64,000 nt of DNA, taken from the NCBI GenBank assembly GCA_035771175.1, contig CM069592.1, positions 37,774,198 through 37,838,197 of the forward strand, read 5' to 3'. The notes under the pieces are model-generated. The model was not told the origin of the DNA. It saw only the letters and a program-made list of their open reading frames with translations, and searched no databases. The stretch's first letter is position 1, and every line of letters begins with the position of its first letter. The translations under genes and the position numbers were made by a program. The stretch comes from Paratinospora sagittata (Eukaryota > Streptophyta > Magnoliopsida > Ranunculales > Menispermaceae). Shown piece by piece: positions 38,101 through 44,950 of the stretch.

Positions 38101-38622
38101 GTTCTTAAATCAATAACAATGTGCTTACTTTGCGATTTAAATGCAGTTTTTCTGTGAATTAAAAAATATGCAAAAACTGAAAAATGTTTTCAGTTAATCC
38201 TAAAAGATTTTTTTAATAATTCTCTAGGAAAATAACTTGCTTAACAAAAACCATAAAAAGTTATTGCCTCTAGTTCATCTTTGGATGAAATTCTTGTTTT
38301 TGAATTACAAACTAAAAACAATCTAATATAAAATTGTTCTCATGTTTATTTCAATAAGTGCATTGCTCTCATCAGCATTTTTGTCCTTGTCTCTCTTATC
38401 TACATTTTCCCCTAGTGTATCGTCATCAATTCAGTTGATGATTTAATGCGTGATCATGTGCAGGCAAAATTGCAAGGCAATGCAAGTGAAACAGCATCAA
38501 TTTGTCCTAACAACGATGATCAAATGGAAAATGATCAAATGGAAAATGATGATTGGATGCAATTTCTTTGGGACCAAAGTCATCAAACTTTGGATCAAAC
38601 TTTGGATCATCATGACAATTAA
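17103..38622 (+). CDS. CAMTA4: Calmodulin-binding transcription activator, CAMTA4-like
   Basis: A calcium/calmodulin-regulated nuclear transcription factor that in the family binds CGCG-type promoter elements in stress responses. Twelve coding exons keep frame through GT-AG junctions: 17103-17118, 18390-18515, 18684-18799, 20430-20518, 22739-22784, 29128-29419, 32496-32611, 32752-33177, 34432-35066, 35646-36225, 36933-37226, 38464-38622, giving 964 residues (family about 900-1050). Domains: CG-1 DNA-binding at about residues 5-130 (RWLKPPEV, FNKRVVRFFRKDGHNW, NCYYAHGEEN, YWMLDP, IVLVHYRD); TIG/IPT fold at about 408-495; ankyrin repeats at about 575-680 (GWTALHWAARSGR); IQ motifs at about 725-750, 786-808 and 808-830, then a Trp-rich calmodulin-binding segment (VIVWAVGILDKVVLRWRYGR) at about 829-855. 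The CG-1 sequence resembles CAMTA4 more than CAMTA1-3 or 5/6. Oddity: the introns after exons 5 and 6 (6.3 and 3.1 kb) are filled with transposon debris. Exon 1 supplies only five codons and is the least certain. Confidence 0.88.
19217..19857. mobile_element. Inverted-repeat element of the GATTCGAATC family, member 2
   Basis: Left end GCAAGGTAGTCAGAATTGTG; right end, read on the opposite strand, GAGCAATGTTGACAGAATCC. Both flanks are rich in GAATC/GATTC words, with an AT-rich 350-bp middle. It shares ends with members at 10020-10297 and 54055-54310. It lies in the CAMTA intron after exon 3. Noncoding; superfamily not assigned. Confidence 0.5.
20640..20790 (-). mobile_element. RTE-type LINE 3' end remnant
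   Basis: Read on the minus strand this is the typical 3' tail of plant RTE LINEs: TGTAGCCAACCCCATGTAG, then TTGGAAAAAGGCTTAGTTG, then a TTGAGTTGAG-type run. It is a 5'-truncated remnant in the CAMTA intron after exon 4. Confidence 0.55.
21240..21690. mobile_element. Possible solo LTR with internal hairpin and 24-bp repeats
   Basis: Arms at 21352-21377 and 21483-21508 are near-perfect inverted repeats (about 25 bp with one bulged base; the arm reads TCGATATTATTGATTAC). Between them lie four copies of a 24-bp pyrimidine-rich unit starting GATTTATTTCC at 21392, 21417, 21441 and 21465. Downstream sequence resembles the R-U5 part of a plant LTR (GAGGAGATTGTAATG, GAATAATATTGCTTCC). I did not find matching ends or a target duplication, so the solo-LTR reading is tentative. 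Confidence 0.35.
22075..22485 (+). pseudogene. RNase H-like (RVT_3) retroelement fragment
   Basis: The frame 22126-22485 encodes GIGIVIRDHQGQFLAPMAG, CAELYAIRAGLEFTVDCGLP, EGDSSSIMAAL and VPRECNHVADRLS. These are the signature blocks of the plant RNase H-like domain found at the C-terminus of LINE polyproteins, including the acidic residues of the CAEL and EGDS motifs. The expected N-terminal strand (PPPNKIKMNTDASL) is present just upstream but in another frame, so the copy is frameshifted. It sits in a CAMTA intron, has no promoter or partner domains, and is a decayed mobile-element piece rather than a host gene. Confidence 0.7.
23771..25500. mobile_element. Foldback-like element with arms of about 520-560 bp
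   Basis: Left arm about 23776-24293, right arm about 24938-25494. The arms are long imperfect inverted repeats: the left outer end GTCAAGGCCATTCCTAG matches the right outer GGCCACGAATAG...GCCTTGAC on the other strand, and the inner ends AATTATTTATATAG and CTACGTAAATAATTAATT also pair. The central spacer (24294-24937) carries a diverged direct duplication (about 24327-24461 and 24691-24822) built on GGCCTTGCTGCCTTGAC-like text. It sits in the 6.3-kb CAMTA intron. No transposase frame. Long arms suggest a Mutator-like or foldback DNA element. Confidence 0.5.
27240..27960 (-). pseudogene. RTE-type LINE reverse transcriptase fragment, minus strand
   Basis: Translated on the minus strand from about 27960 down, it gives GIKLISHMMKL, RLRVETIVSKNQFEFLHRRS, TMKAIYLQKKLMEKYRENKK, KVTKGIIQWVLDIAKS and, closer to 27250-27500, SRGLKISRSKTKYIKYNF. 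These match successive reverse-transcriptase blocks of plant RTE LINEs, but stops and frameshifts lie between them. An ancient, dead insertion in the CAMTA intron after exon 5, antisense to the host gene. Confidence 0.6.
29730..30465 (+). pseudogene. RTE-type LINE reverse transcriptase and 3' tail, plus strand
   Basis: A frame near 29737 reads MLFADDIVFVDETKSKV, with the FADD catalytic motif of reverse transcriptases, then NAKLQFWREAL, a stop, and SKGFKISRTKIKCNF. The 3' end at 30365-30460 carries the usual RTE tail (CTTAACCCTTGATTAAACG, GGAGGAAGCGGATT, GTAGTTGGGAAAAGGCTTAG). It is 5'-truncated, interrupted by stops, and sits in the CAMTA intron after exon 6 in the sense direction. Confidence 0.65.
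31588..31833 (+). repeat. Three tandem copies of an 82-bp unit
   Basis: Copies start with TTTGGATTAGATTT at 31588, 31670 and 31752. Each contains ATATATAGCTTGTTTTGAA, then GAAGTTGGGCCTTGGTGC and AACAATTGAGGT. The copies differ at only a few positions. The second half of each unit is the 5' head of an Au-type SINE, whose body continues after the third copy, so the expansion included part of a SINE. It lies in the CAMTA intron after exon 6. Confidence 0.75.
31799..31960 (+). mobile_element. Au-like tRNA-derived SINE
   Basis: The sequence follows the plant Au SINE layout: GGGCCTTAGTGCAAC head with an A-box-like TTAGTGCAACA, then GTGACTTAGAAGTCATGG, a B-box-like GGGTTCAAATCTG, then GGTAAGTCTGCCTACG, and a 3' end before a T-rich run. 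It directly continues the third copy of the 82-bp tandem unit. Diverged from the consensus, hence an old insertion. Confidence 0.55.
32125..32170 (+). mobile_element. RTE 3' tail scrap
   Basis: ATAGCTGGAAAAAGGCTTTG followed by TTGAATTG matches the terminal phrase of the RTE tails at 30440 and 43410. Very short; noncoding; in the CAMTA intron after exon 6. Confidence 0.35.
33470..33530 (+). mobile_element. 3' end of an Au-like SINE
   Basis: GTGGGAGCTTCGTGCACCAT followed by GCTGCCCCCTATTTTTTT matches the diagnostic 3' end of plant Au SINEs (GGGAGCTTRGTGCACCGG then GCTGCCC and a T run). The 5' half is absent or unrecognisable. It lies in the CAMTA intron after exon 8. Confidence 0.55.
34130..34205 (+). 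mobile_element. RTE 3' tail remnant
   Basis: GCCCATGTAGTTGGAAAAAA followed by GGCTTTGTTGAGTTG and further TTGAGT words matches the 3' end of plant RTE LINEs. It is noncoding and lies about 230 bp before CAMTA exon 9. Confidence 0.5.
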
Positions 38623-38929
38623 GTTGCTTTACCGACTTAAAATATCAACTGTAAGTCATGTTTTTCACAGCATGCTATACTCTTTTCTCTTCGCACTTGT
38701 TGATTAAGGCAATATAATTGACCGGGGTCTTGTATAATTTCTGCGCTGGTGGTGTAATAGTTGCTGTATATGGTTTGTGAATAAACAAGCAGGGAGAAGT
38801 AGGTGGGCCAACATTTGCTGTTTTGCTTGTAATCACAATAGTTTTTTCTGTTGATATATACTCAGATAATTATTTTGGTCCAAATGTTGATGAAAATGAT
38901 TATGTCAAGAGTAGGCCCACATAAGTATC

Positions 38930-39045
38930 TGTGCTCAACTCAACTAATAACCCTTTTTCCATGAAGATTTTCTTTTTCCATTCTACACCATCCAAGATGC
39001 TAAGTCAACATCTAAATTATAAATAGCTATATTTTTTTTTAATTA
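38930..39045 (-). mobile_element. RTE 3' tail remnant, minus strand
   Basis: Plus-strand text CTCAACTCAACTAATAACC, then CTTTTTCCATGAAG, and GATGCTAAGTCAACATC matches the reverse complement of the RTE tail seen at 30365-30460. It lies about 300 bp after the CAMTA stop codon and may be in or just beyond its 3' UTR. Confidence 0.45.
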
Positions 39046-39920
39046 TTTTTGTTCATATAATTTTAGATTTGTTTCTACTTGTATTATTACTGTGAATTGT
39101 TAAAAGATCATTTTTCATAATTGAAGCATCTAAAGGTCATTGTTCTATATGTTTAAACTACGTTAATCGATTTTTTTTCATTTTATCTTTAATGCAGGTT
39201 ACATAAGTTTCTGTGTTGATATTTAAAATTTGTGAAACCAAATGGGCCTTTAAGTTAAGGGCAAATGCATTTTTCTCAGGCTCATTGACGTCTGACAAAG
39301 ACTCAATCTTTTATAGCTTGAAAAGAAAAAGTGCGATTATAAAGGTACTGCTGCTTTCTCTTCCAAATTCACCGATCTGCTAAGCTTCAATACACTACAG
39401 TTCTCAAATTCCCTAGAGTCGTCATATAACTTTACAAATTAAGGTTGCCTTAATTTTGTGATATGAGAATTAAAATATAATTTAAAAGATGTGAAAAATT
39501 AGAAAGTAATATTTTGTCATTTTTTTAAAATAATAGTATTTTTTTTTTTGTAAATTTTTAAAAATTGATTTCGGGTTTTAACTAACCAAATACTTTTTCT
39601 GTCTTTTCAAATTTTAGGATATAAAAAGTTATATTCCAATAATAAATCAAACATGGGAAAAGGTTGCTTGGAGTTTCTAACATTACTTTTGCAAAATAAA
39701 ATAAATAAAGCATTTTTTTATATATGTGTTTTTGAAAATGAACAACGTCAAGCCTATGCTTATCTTTTAAAAAAAAAAAAAAAAAACTGAGATAGTGCCG
39801 ACTTAGCTGACACGTGTCATCATTAGGAAGCAATTTTACCTGTCTGCCTTCATGAGCGCGACTGGTACTGAAGATCAGTTATCTTCACTTTCATTTGTTT
39901 TCATCCATTGATATTTGATA

Positions 39921-42900
39921 ATGGAGTCCGAAGATAATGACGAGCGCATTAAGCTCATCAGCCTTGCAATTCAGAAGCTCCTTGACGAAAAGAAAGCCCA
40001 TAAAGCAAATTTCAACGAAGATGACCAACATCTCCTCTCCAAACTGCTTTCACAGGTAAAAAAATAATAATAATATTACGATATCTTTATTGGATTTAGA
40101 TTTTTACAAAACATGTTTTCTGAGACCAGGTTTCCTGATAACATCTTTCCTGTTTTTAAGGCTTTGTATTTTGTAATAGATATATATATATATTTAATGG
40201 TTGTGAATAAAAATGAAACAAGATTGAGAGAAAATTTAACATGGTATCAGAGCGGTAGAGGTGACGGATCGGAGGAGCAGCTTTCGCAGCTGCTCCTGAT
40301 CTGATCTGCGCGTGGTTGCTTCTCCTCGGCGTCTTTCCGTCGCCACCTTCCTAACTCCAGAGACTAACAAATCCCCCGAAAACCCTAATTCTCTGCAATC
40401 CAAAAACCCTAGATCTCTCTGTGAAAAGAAAAAAAAAAAAAAAAAAAACGATGCCTAAACGTCCGTCGCCATTAGAAGAACCCCCGTCTGCATCATCTTC
40501 TAAGGAAGAATCTGAAGATGTTGAAGTTGAAGGAGAAGAAGAAAAAGAAGATGATGATGAAGAATCAGAAGAAGAGCAAGAAGACGTTAAATCTTCTGGA
40601 AAGAAACCAAGTTCCAGTACCAAGTCCAACGCCACCGCAATCTCAACTCCACAACCGCGTTCCCTCTCGGACGAAGTTTCCGACTCCGACGAAGACTCCG
40701 ACGCCGACTCGGCTTCCGACTCAGAGCCCTCGCCAGAGAAAGCCAAACCCTCAGCTCCGAACGTAAAACCCATCTCCTCAAAGCCAATGGCTGACAATGC
40801 GAAATCCAAGAAACCTTCATCGGCGAACACCGCAGCTCCGACCGATACTGCGACTCCGACGAAGGGCTCGAAGCGGTCGCTGGAGATGGACAAATCCGAG
40901 AAGGAGTCGAAACAGAAGTCTAAGAAGAAGAATAAGGAGGCTGGAGACGCAGAAGAGGAAGATGGACGTGTTGAAGAAACAGAGAAGAAACAAGGAGGAG
41001 GAGAGGATTCGAAGAAGTTGTTTCAGAGGATTTGGAGTGACAAAGACGAGATTGTGATTTTGAAGGCCTTGCTTAGCTACAAGAAGAAGGGGCTTAATCC
41101 GCCTTCTAATTTAAATGCGTTTCTTGATTCAATTAAGGGTTCGTTGCATATTGATGTTAATAGGAATCAGTTGAACAGTAAGTTGCATAGGTTGAAGCAT
41201 AGGTACTTTAGCCAAGCGAGTCGAGGGAAGGATGGAGAAGACCCTCATTTTACCAAGCCTCGTGAAGGGAAAGCGCGTTGGGCAGCGTGTACAGCGTTGG
41301 GTAGCGTGCACAGTGCATTGGCAGTGTACTGTATTGGATAGTGCGAGGGAATAGTGCACATTGGGCAGTGTGCGTGCACAGTATTTCGTGCACAGTATTT
41401 TATGAACAGTGAAGCGTGCGCGCATGGTGATGCGTGCGCGCATGGTTAAGCGTGCTCGCGGTGATGCGTGCGCGCATGGTGAAGTGTGCGCTTGGAGAAG
41501 CATACGTGATTAGTGATGTGTGCTCGCGGTGATGCGTGTGCGCATGGTGAAGCGTGCTCGCAGTGATGCGTGCGCGTGGTGAAGCGTGCGCTTAGTGAAG
41601 CGTACGTGATTTGTGAAGCGTGCTCGCGGTGATGCGTGCGCGCGATGAAGCGTGCGCTTGGAGAAGCGTACGTGATTAGTGATGCGTGCGCGCATGGTGA
41701 AGCGTTCTCGCGGTGATGCGTGCGCGCATGGTGAAGTGTGCGCTTGGAGAAGCGTACGTGATTAGTGATGTGTGCTCGCGGTGATGCGTGTGCGCATGGT
41801 GAAGCGTGCTCGCAGTGATGCGTGCGCGTGGTGAAGCGTGCGCTTAGTGAAGCGTACGTGATTTGTGAAGCGCGCTCGCGGTGATGCGTGCGCGCGATGA
41901 AGCGTGCGCTTGGAGAAGCGTACGTGATTAGTGATGCGTGCTCACGGTGATGCGTATGCGCATGGTGAAGCGTGCTCGCAGTGAAGCGTGCGCGCGTGGT
42001 GAAGCGTGCTCGCAGTGAAGCGTGCGTGTTGTGAAGTGTGCTCGCGGTGAAGCGTGCGCACTGGTGAGGCGTGCGGTTGGAGAACAACGCACGTGGTGAA
42101 GCGTACACTTGGTAAACAGTGCACGTGGTGAAGCGTGCTCGCAGTGATGCGTGCGCGTTGTGAAGTGTGCTCGCGGTGAAGCGTGCGCACTAGTGAAGCG
42201 TGAGCTTGGTGAACAGTGCTCGCGTTGTGAAGCGTGCTCGCGGTGATGCGTGCGCGTTGTGAAGCGTGCGCTTAGTGAAGCGTACGTGATTAGTGAAGCG
42301 TGCTCGCGGTGATGCGTGCGCGCGATGAAGCGTGTGCTTGGTGAAGCGTACGTGATTAGTGAAGCGTGCTCGCGGTGATGCGTGCGCACGATGAAGCGTG
42401 TGCTTGGTGAAGCGTACGTGATTAGTGAAGCGTGCGAATGGTGAAGCGCGCGTGGTGAAGCACGCGTCAGTCGGCGTTGTGCATTCTTCAAAATCCGTTT
42501 TTTTTTTCTACGAAAAAAAAAAAAAAAAAAATCGGGGAAAGCGAACTTTGAGTTTCTTCTCTGCAAGTTGGGCGTTCAGAATCTTCACGCTCCAACTTGA
42601 GGGAGGGTATTACGATATCTTTATTGGGTTTAGATTTTTACGGAACATGTTTTCTGAGAACAGGTTTCCTGATAACATGTTTCCTGTTTTTAAGGCTTTG
42701 TATTTTATAATAGATATATATATATTTGATGGTTGTGAATGAAAATGAAACAAGATTGAGAGAAAATTTAACAAATAAAAATAAATAAACATTAATTTCT
42801 TGGTTTCTTATTTTGAATTGTTGTAGAATCAGATTGTTTTTCAGTAACAGATGATGTGATGGGCTTCGAGATAACCAAAATAAAATAAAATAATTCGTTT

Positions 42901-44950
42901 TATGTAACTAGCTGTTTGACTTGCGATTAATTAATTTATGAATTCTAATATTTATTCCAGTGTTCTTGATTTCGTTTCAATTTCCTCTTTTATCATTTTG
43001 ATTCCGAGAACTGGTTCTTCCAACTCAGCTGCTTTGGTCGTGTAATACCATTGGCATTTCTACAGGATCAAATCAGAACAGTCAAAACACAATCGATCTG
43101 TTGGTCCAAATATTTCATAGTTCTCCTTAAGGGCCATATCCATAGATTATGAGCATTAATTGGAGCTTATAGTCTGTGCTCCTATGCTCATAATTCATAA
43201 TCCCTCTTCCTGTTTATACACTTCTATGCTCTCAATTTTATTTTTTATTTTTTATTTAGTCTGTCAAAATAGCTTATAGTTAGTTCTTTTTCTTTTTCTT
43301 TATTTATTTATTTATAATTAATGGGTGTGAGAATTAAGCCCTGCTTGAGATATGTAGACTTAGCCCTTGATAAAATAGAGTGGAGGAAGTGGATTTATGT
43401 AGCTGGAAAAAGGCTTTGTTGAGTTAAGTGCAAGAATTAAGCTAGGCATAGATTCCGAAAACACAGTAAAAGCTTGGGGATTTTTATGTCATGGAATATT
43501 TTCTTTTTTCTTTTTATTTATTTCTTTTGTTTTTCTTCCATTTGGATTGCTTAGTTTACGAGTGCAAAAAGGAAAAGGGAAAGACAGACACCAGATTTGA
43601 AGAAGCACATCATCCTTTTTTAGAAAGCAAACAACCTATCCTTGGGGTGATTAAATTTTGCGGGTAATATTAGTTTATGATGGAGGCGTTGCGTTGTTTG
43701 CGCTGTTGGATTTCTTCTTCTTATTTATTTATGTTTTTCATGTTTATTGGAAGTTAAGAGATGAAGGATGAGGAAGCCATTTGAGAAGGAATTCAACCTG
43801 ATCACCTCCAGAAATTTATTGGTCCTCTTTCAACAAAATGTCCTGTTTGAATGCAATGATCATTAGAAATTGGTTTTGTGACAGAACACTGGTTATCAGG
43901 TTTATTTGCATTTTGCCACTTTTAGCTTCTCAAGAGGATGGATTAGAATAACCAAATTCCAGAGTTTCTCATTCCTAAAGAGCTAACATTGTAAAAAGAG
44001 AATTTATTACTGGTAGCAAACAAATGATAGTTACTTTAGGTTGTGTGCTATATTTGACTACTCTACTTCTCCTCCCTGTATAGCTACCAGAACTTCCTGT
44101 TAAGAGTTTCAATTTGTAGTCACCTTGGCCGAACATGGTGCAACTTATAGTACCACAGCAACTTACCATTATGATATTCACTTTTAAAACCAAAACATAT
44201 GGAAATATCAATTATCTGACCTTGTAAACTGAAACTCAAAAAATATCAAGGGCTAAGTCGACATTTACATTACAAGTAATTGTATCTTTATTAATTATCT
44301 TTATTCATGTTATTTTAGGTTTTCCTCTGCGTATATCATTGTTATTAATTACTTCACAGTCATAGTAAATACTTGCATTTGATAGTGTTTTATGAAATAG
44401 ACTGAATTACTGAATTTCCCTTTCAAAAAAAAAAAAATACTGAATTTCTTTGTTGTATCTAAAACCTTCTTCATGCTTATAACAGCTAGAATCTTTAAAG
44501 GAAGATGATAACACTCCTAAGCCACCCGAAACACTGACAAAAACAAAGGAGTCACCTTCTTCTTCTTCTTCTCTTGTTGCCAATGAGGAGACGAACAAAG
44601 ATGAGACTGAAAGCAAGGAAATGGGAACTGAAGAGATAGTAAAGGAACTGAGGAAGGTGAGGAGACAGAACAATATAACTCATTGGCTTCTTTCTATCAT
44701 GATTTTTGTGACTGCAGCGTGGCAGTTGTCCGAGGTTTCACTCATTTTAAAAGTTAAGAACAGCCTGAACAACCCATTTAAATCTGTTGGGAGTATGATC
44801 ACAAGAACTGAAACGGGTGGTCGTTCTAATGCTGAAAAGGATTCTGCAAGAGAGATTGAACACCATTCTCTCCCAGCTCTTAAGATTCCAGAGCTGCCTC
44901 GTATGAACTTGCCAGTCTTGAGTTTGGATGATGATGATGATGAAGACTGA
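39921..44950 (+). CDS. Small single-pass membrane protein, tandem copy A
   Basis: Two exons, 39921-40055 and 44486-44950, join in phase 0 to a 199-residue protein. I do not recognise a named family. Exon 1 (45 residues) is charged and ends with LLSKLLSQ. Exon 2 has a Ser/Glu/Lys-rich stretch, a basic segment EEIVKELRKVRRQNN, one hydrophobic helix (about residues 120-145, ITHWLLSIMIFVTAAWQLSEVSLIL), then a proline-rich tail and a C-terminal acidic run of Asp residues. It is a tandem paralogue of the gene at 45944-48499: same exon boundary, same LLSQ end and near-identical membrane segment. Its 4.4-kb intron is filled mainly by an LTR retrotransposon carrying a GeBP gene. Single-pass topology is inferred from hydrophobicity; function unknown. 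Confidence 0.75.
40069..40073. repeat. Left target-site duplication of the LTR element
   Basis: AATAA immediately before the 5' LTR equals AATAA immediately after the 3' LTR (42774-42778). Five bases is the expected target duplication for plant LTR retrotransposons. The local AT-richness means a chance match is possible, but the placement is exact at both ends. Confidence 0.7.
40074..40241 (+). repeat. 5' LTR
   Basis: 168 bp, from TATTACGATATC to AAATTTAACA, nearly identical to the 3' LTR. It contains a (TA)n run at about 40179-40193. It ends directly before the tRNA-Met primer-binding site. Confidence 0.85.
40242..40253 (+). other. Primer-binding site, initiator tRNA-Met type
   Basis: TGGTATCAGAGC, followed by GGTAG, is the classic plant LTR retrotransposon primer site complementary to the 3' end of initiator tRNA-Met. 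It abuts the CA end of the 5' LTR with no gap. Confidence 0.88.
40451..41341 (+). CDS. Captured GeBP/DUF573-type DNA-binding protein with chimeric C-terminus
   Basis: An open frame of 296 residues inside the LTR element. It starts MPKRPSPLEEPPSASSS, typical of GeBP-family N-termini, followed by a long acidic Ser/Glu region and a Lys-rich linker. The GeBP/DUF573 trihelix-like DNA-binding domain spans about residues 189-270 (KLFQRIWSDKDEIVILKALL, then RNQLNSKLHRLKHRYF). Family members continue with a further conserved C-terminal region; here the match stops near HFTKP (about 41262) and the last 27 or so codons derive from repeat sequence. Upstream, 40340-40450 looks like a plant mRNA leader (AAACCCTA-type motifs at about 40380-40411, then an A-run). 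No intron interrupts it. GeBP proteins are plant transcription regulators; whether this copy is expressed is unknown. It may be a non-functional passenger. Confidence 0.75.
   Translation: MPKRPSPLEEPPSASSSKEESEDVEVEGEEEKEDDDEESEEEQEDVKSSGKKPSSSTKSNATAISTPQPRSLSDEVSDSDEDSDADSASDSEPSPEKAKPSAPNVKPISSKPMADNAKSKKPSSANTAAPTDTATPTKGSKRSLEMDKSEKESKQKSKKKNKEAGDAEEEDGRVEETEKKQGGGEDSKKLFQRIWSDKDEIVILKALLSYKKKGLNPPSNLNAFLDSIKGSLHIDVNRNQLNSKLHRLKHRYFSQASRGKDGEDPHFTKPREGKARWAACTALGSVHSALAVYCIG
41408..42466 (+). repeat. GC-rich minisatellite inside the LTR element
   Basis: About 1.06 kb built from short units such as GTGATGCGTGCGCGC and GTGAAGCGTGCTCGC. Higher-order structure is visible: a 252-bp period (for example the start at 41461 repeats at 41713, and 41641 repeats at 41893) and near 42309-42440 a 66-bp period. 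Both periods are multiples of three, so the minus strand stays open for more than 200 codons in two frames with a His/Arg/Ala/Ser-rich pattern; these frames are by-products. It is far more GC-rich and CpG-rich than the surrounding intron. Confidence 0.85.
42597..42607 (+). other. Polypurine tract
   Basis: TTGAGGGAGGG directly precedes the 3' LTR, the expected site for plus-strand priming during reverse transcription. Confidence 0.75.
42608..42773 (+). repeat. 3' LTR
   Basis: 166 bp, TATTACGATATC to AAATTTAACA. Matches the 5' LTR with 8 substitutions and one 2-bp length difference in a (TA)n run. Confidence 0.85.
42774..42778. repeat. Right target-site duplication of the LTR element
   Basis: AATAA, identical to 40069-40073 on the other side of the element. 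Confidence 0.7.
43360..43440 (+). mobile_element. RTE 3' tail remnant
   Basis: GACTTAGCCCTTGATAAAAT, AGAGTGGAGGAAGTGGATT and GTAGCTGGAAAAAGGCTTTG follow in the order seen at the 3' end of plant RTE LINEs and at 30365-30460. It lies in intron 1 of membrane-protein copy A. Confidence 0.55.
44248..44340 (-). mobile_element. RTE 3' tail remnant, minus strand
   Basis: GGGCTAAGTCGACATTTACA followed by TTACAAGTAATTG matches the minus-strand RTE tails at 20730 and 38995 (GCTAAGTCAACNTNTAAATTA). A scrap in intron 1 of copy A. Confidence 0.4.

Larger units (their letters stand above)
40074..42773 (+). mobile_element. Non-autonomous LTR retrotransposon carrying a host GeBP gene
   Basis: A complete 2.7-kb element: 5' LTR 40074-40241, primer-binding site TGGTATCAGAGC at 40242-40253 (complement of the initiator tRNA-Met 3' end), interior, polypurine tract TTGAGGGAGGG at 42597-42607, and 3' LTR 42608-42773, flanked by AATAA duplications. 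It has no gag, protease, integrase or reverse transcriptase, so it must be moved by enzymes from another element. The interior instead holds a GeBP-family reading frame with an mRNA-like leader (about 40330-41262) and a GC-rich minisatellite (about 41408-42466). By eye the two LTRs differ at 8 positions plus a 2-bp (TA)n length difference, about 5 percent, so the insertion is not very recent. The LTRs start TA rather than the usual TG, and end CA. It sits in the sense direction in intron 1 of the membrane-protein gene. Confidence 0.85.

Noticed and set aside
40351..40893. Minus-strand frame of 180 codons, Ser/Asp/Glu-rich
   Set aside because: It is the complement of the acidic, repetitive N-terminal half of the GeBP frame and has no family match.
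41446..42566. Two minus-strand open frames of 212-220 codons rich in His, Arg, Ala and Ser
   Set aside because: They lie entirely over the minisatellite whose unit lengths are multiples of three; the open frame is a by-product of the repeat.
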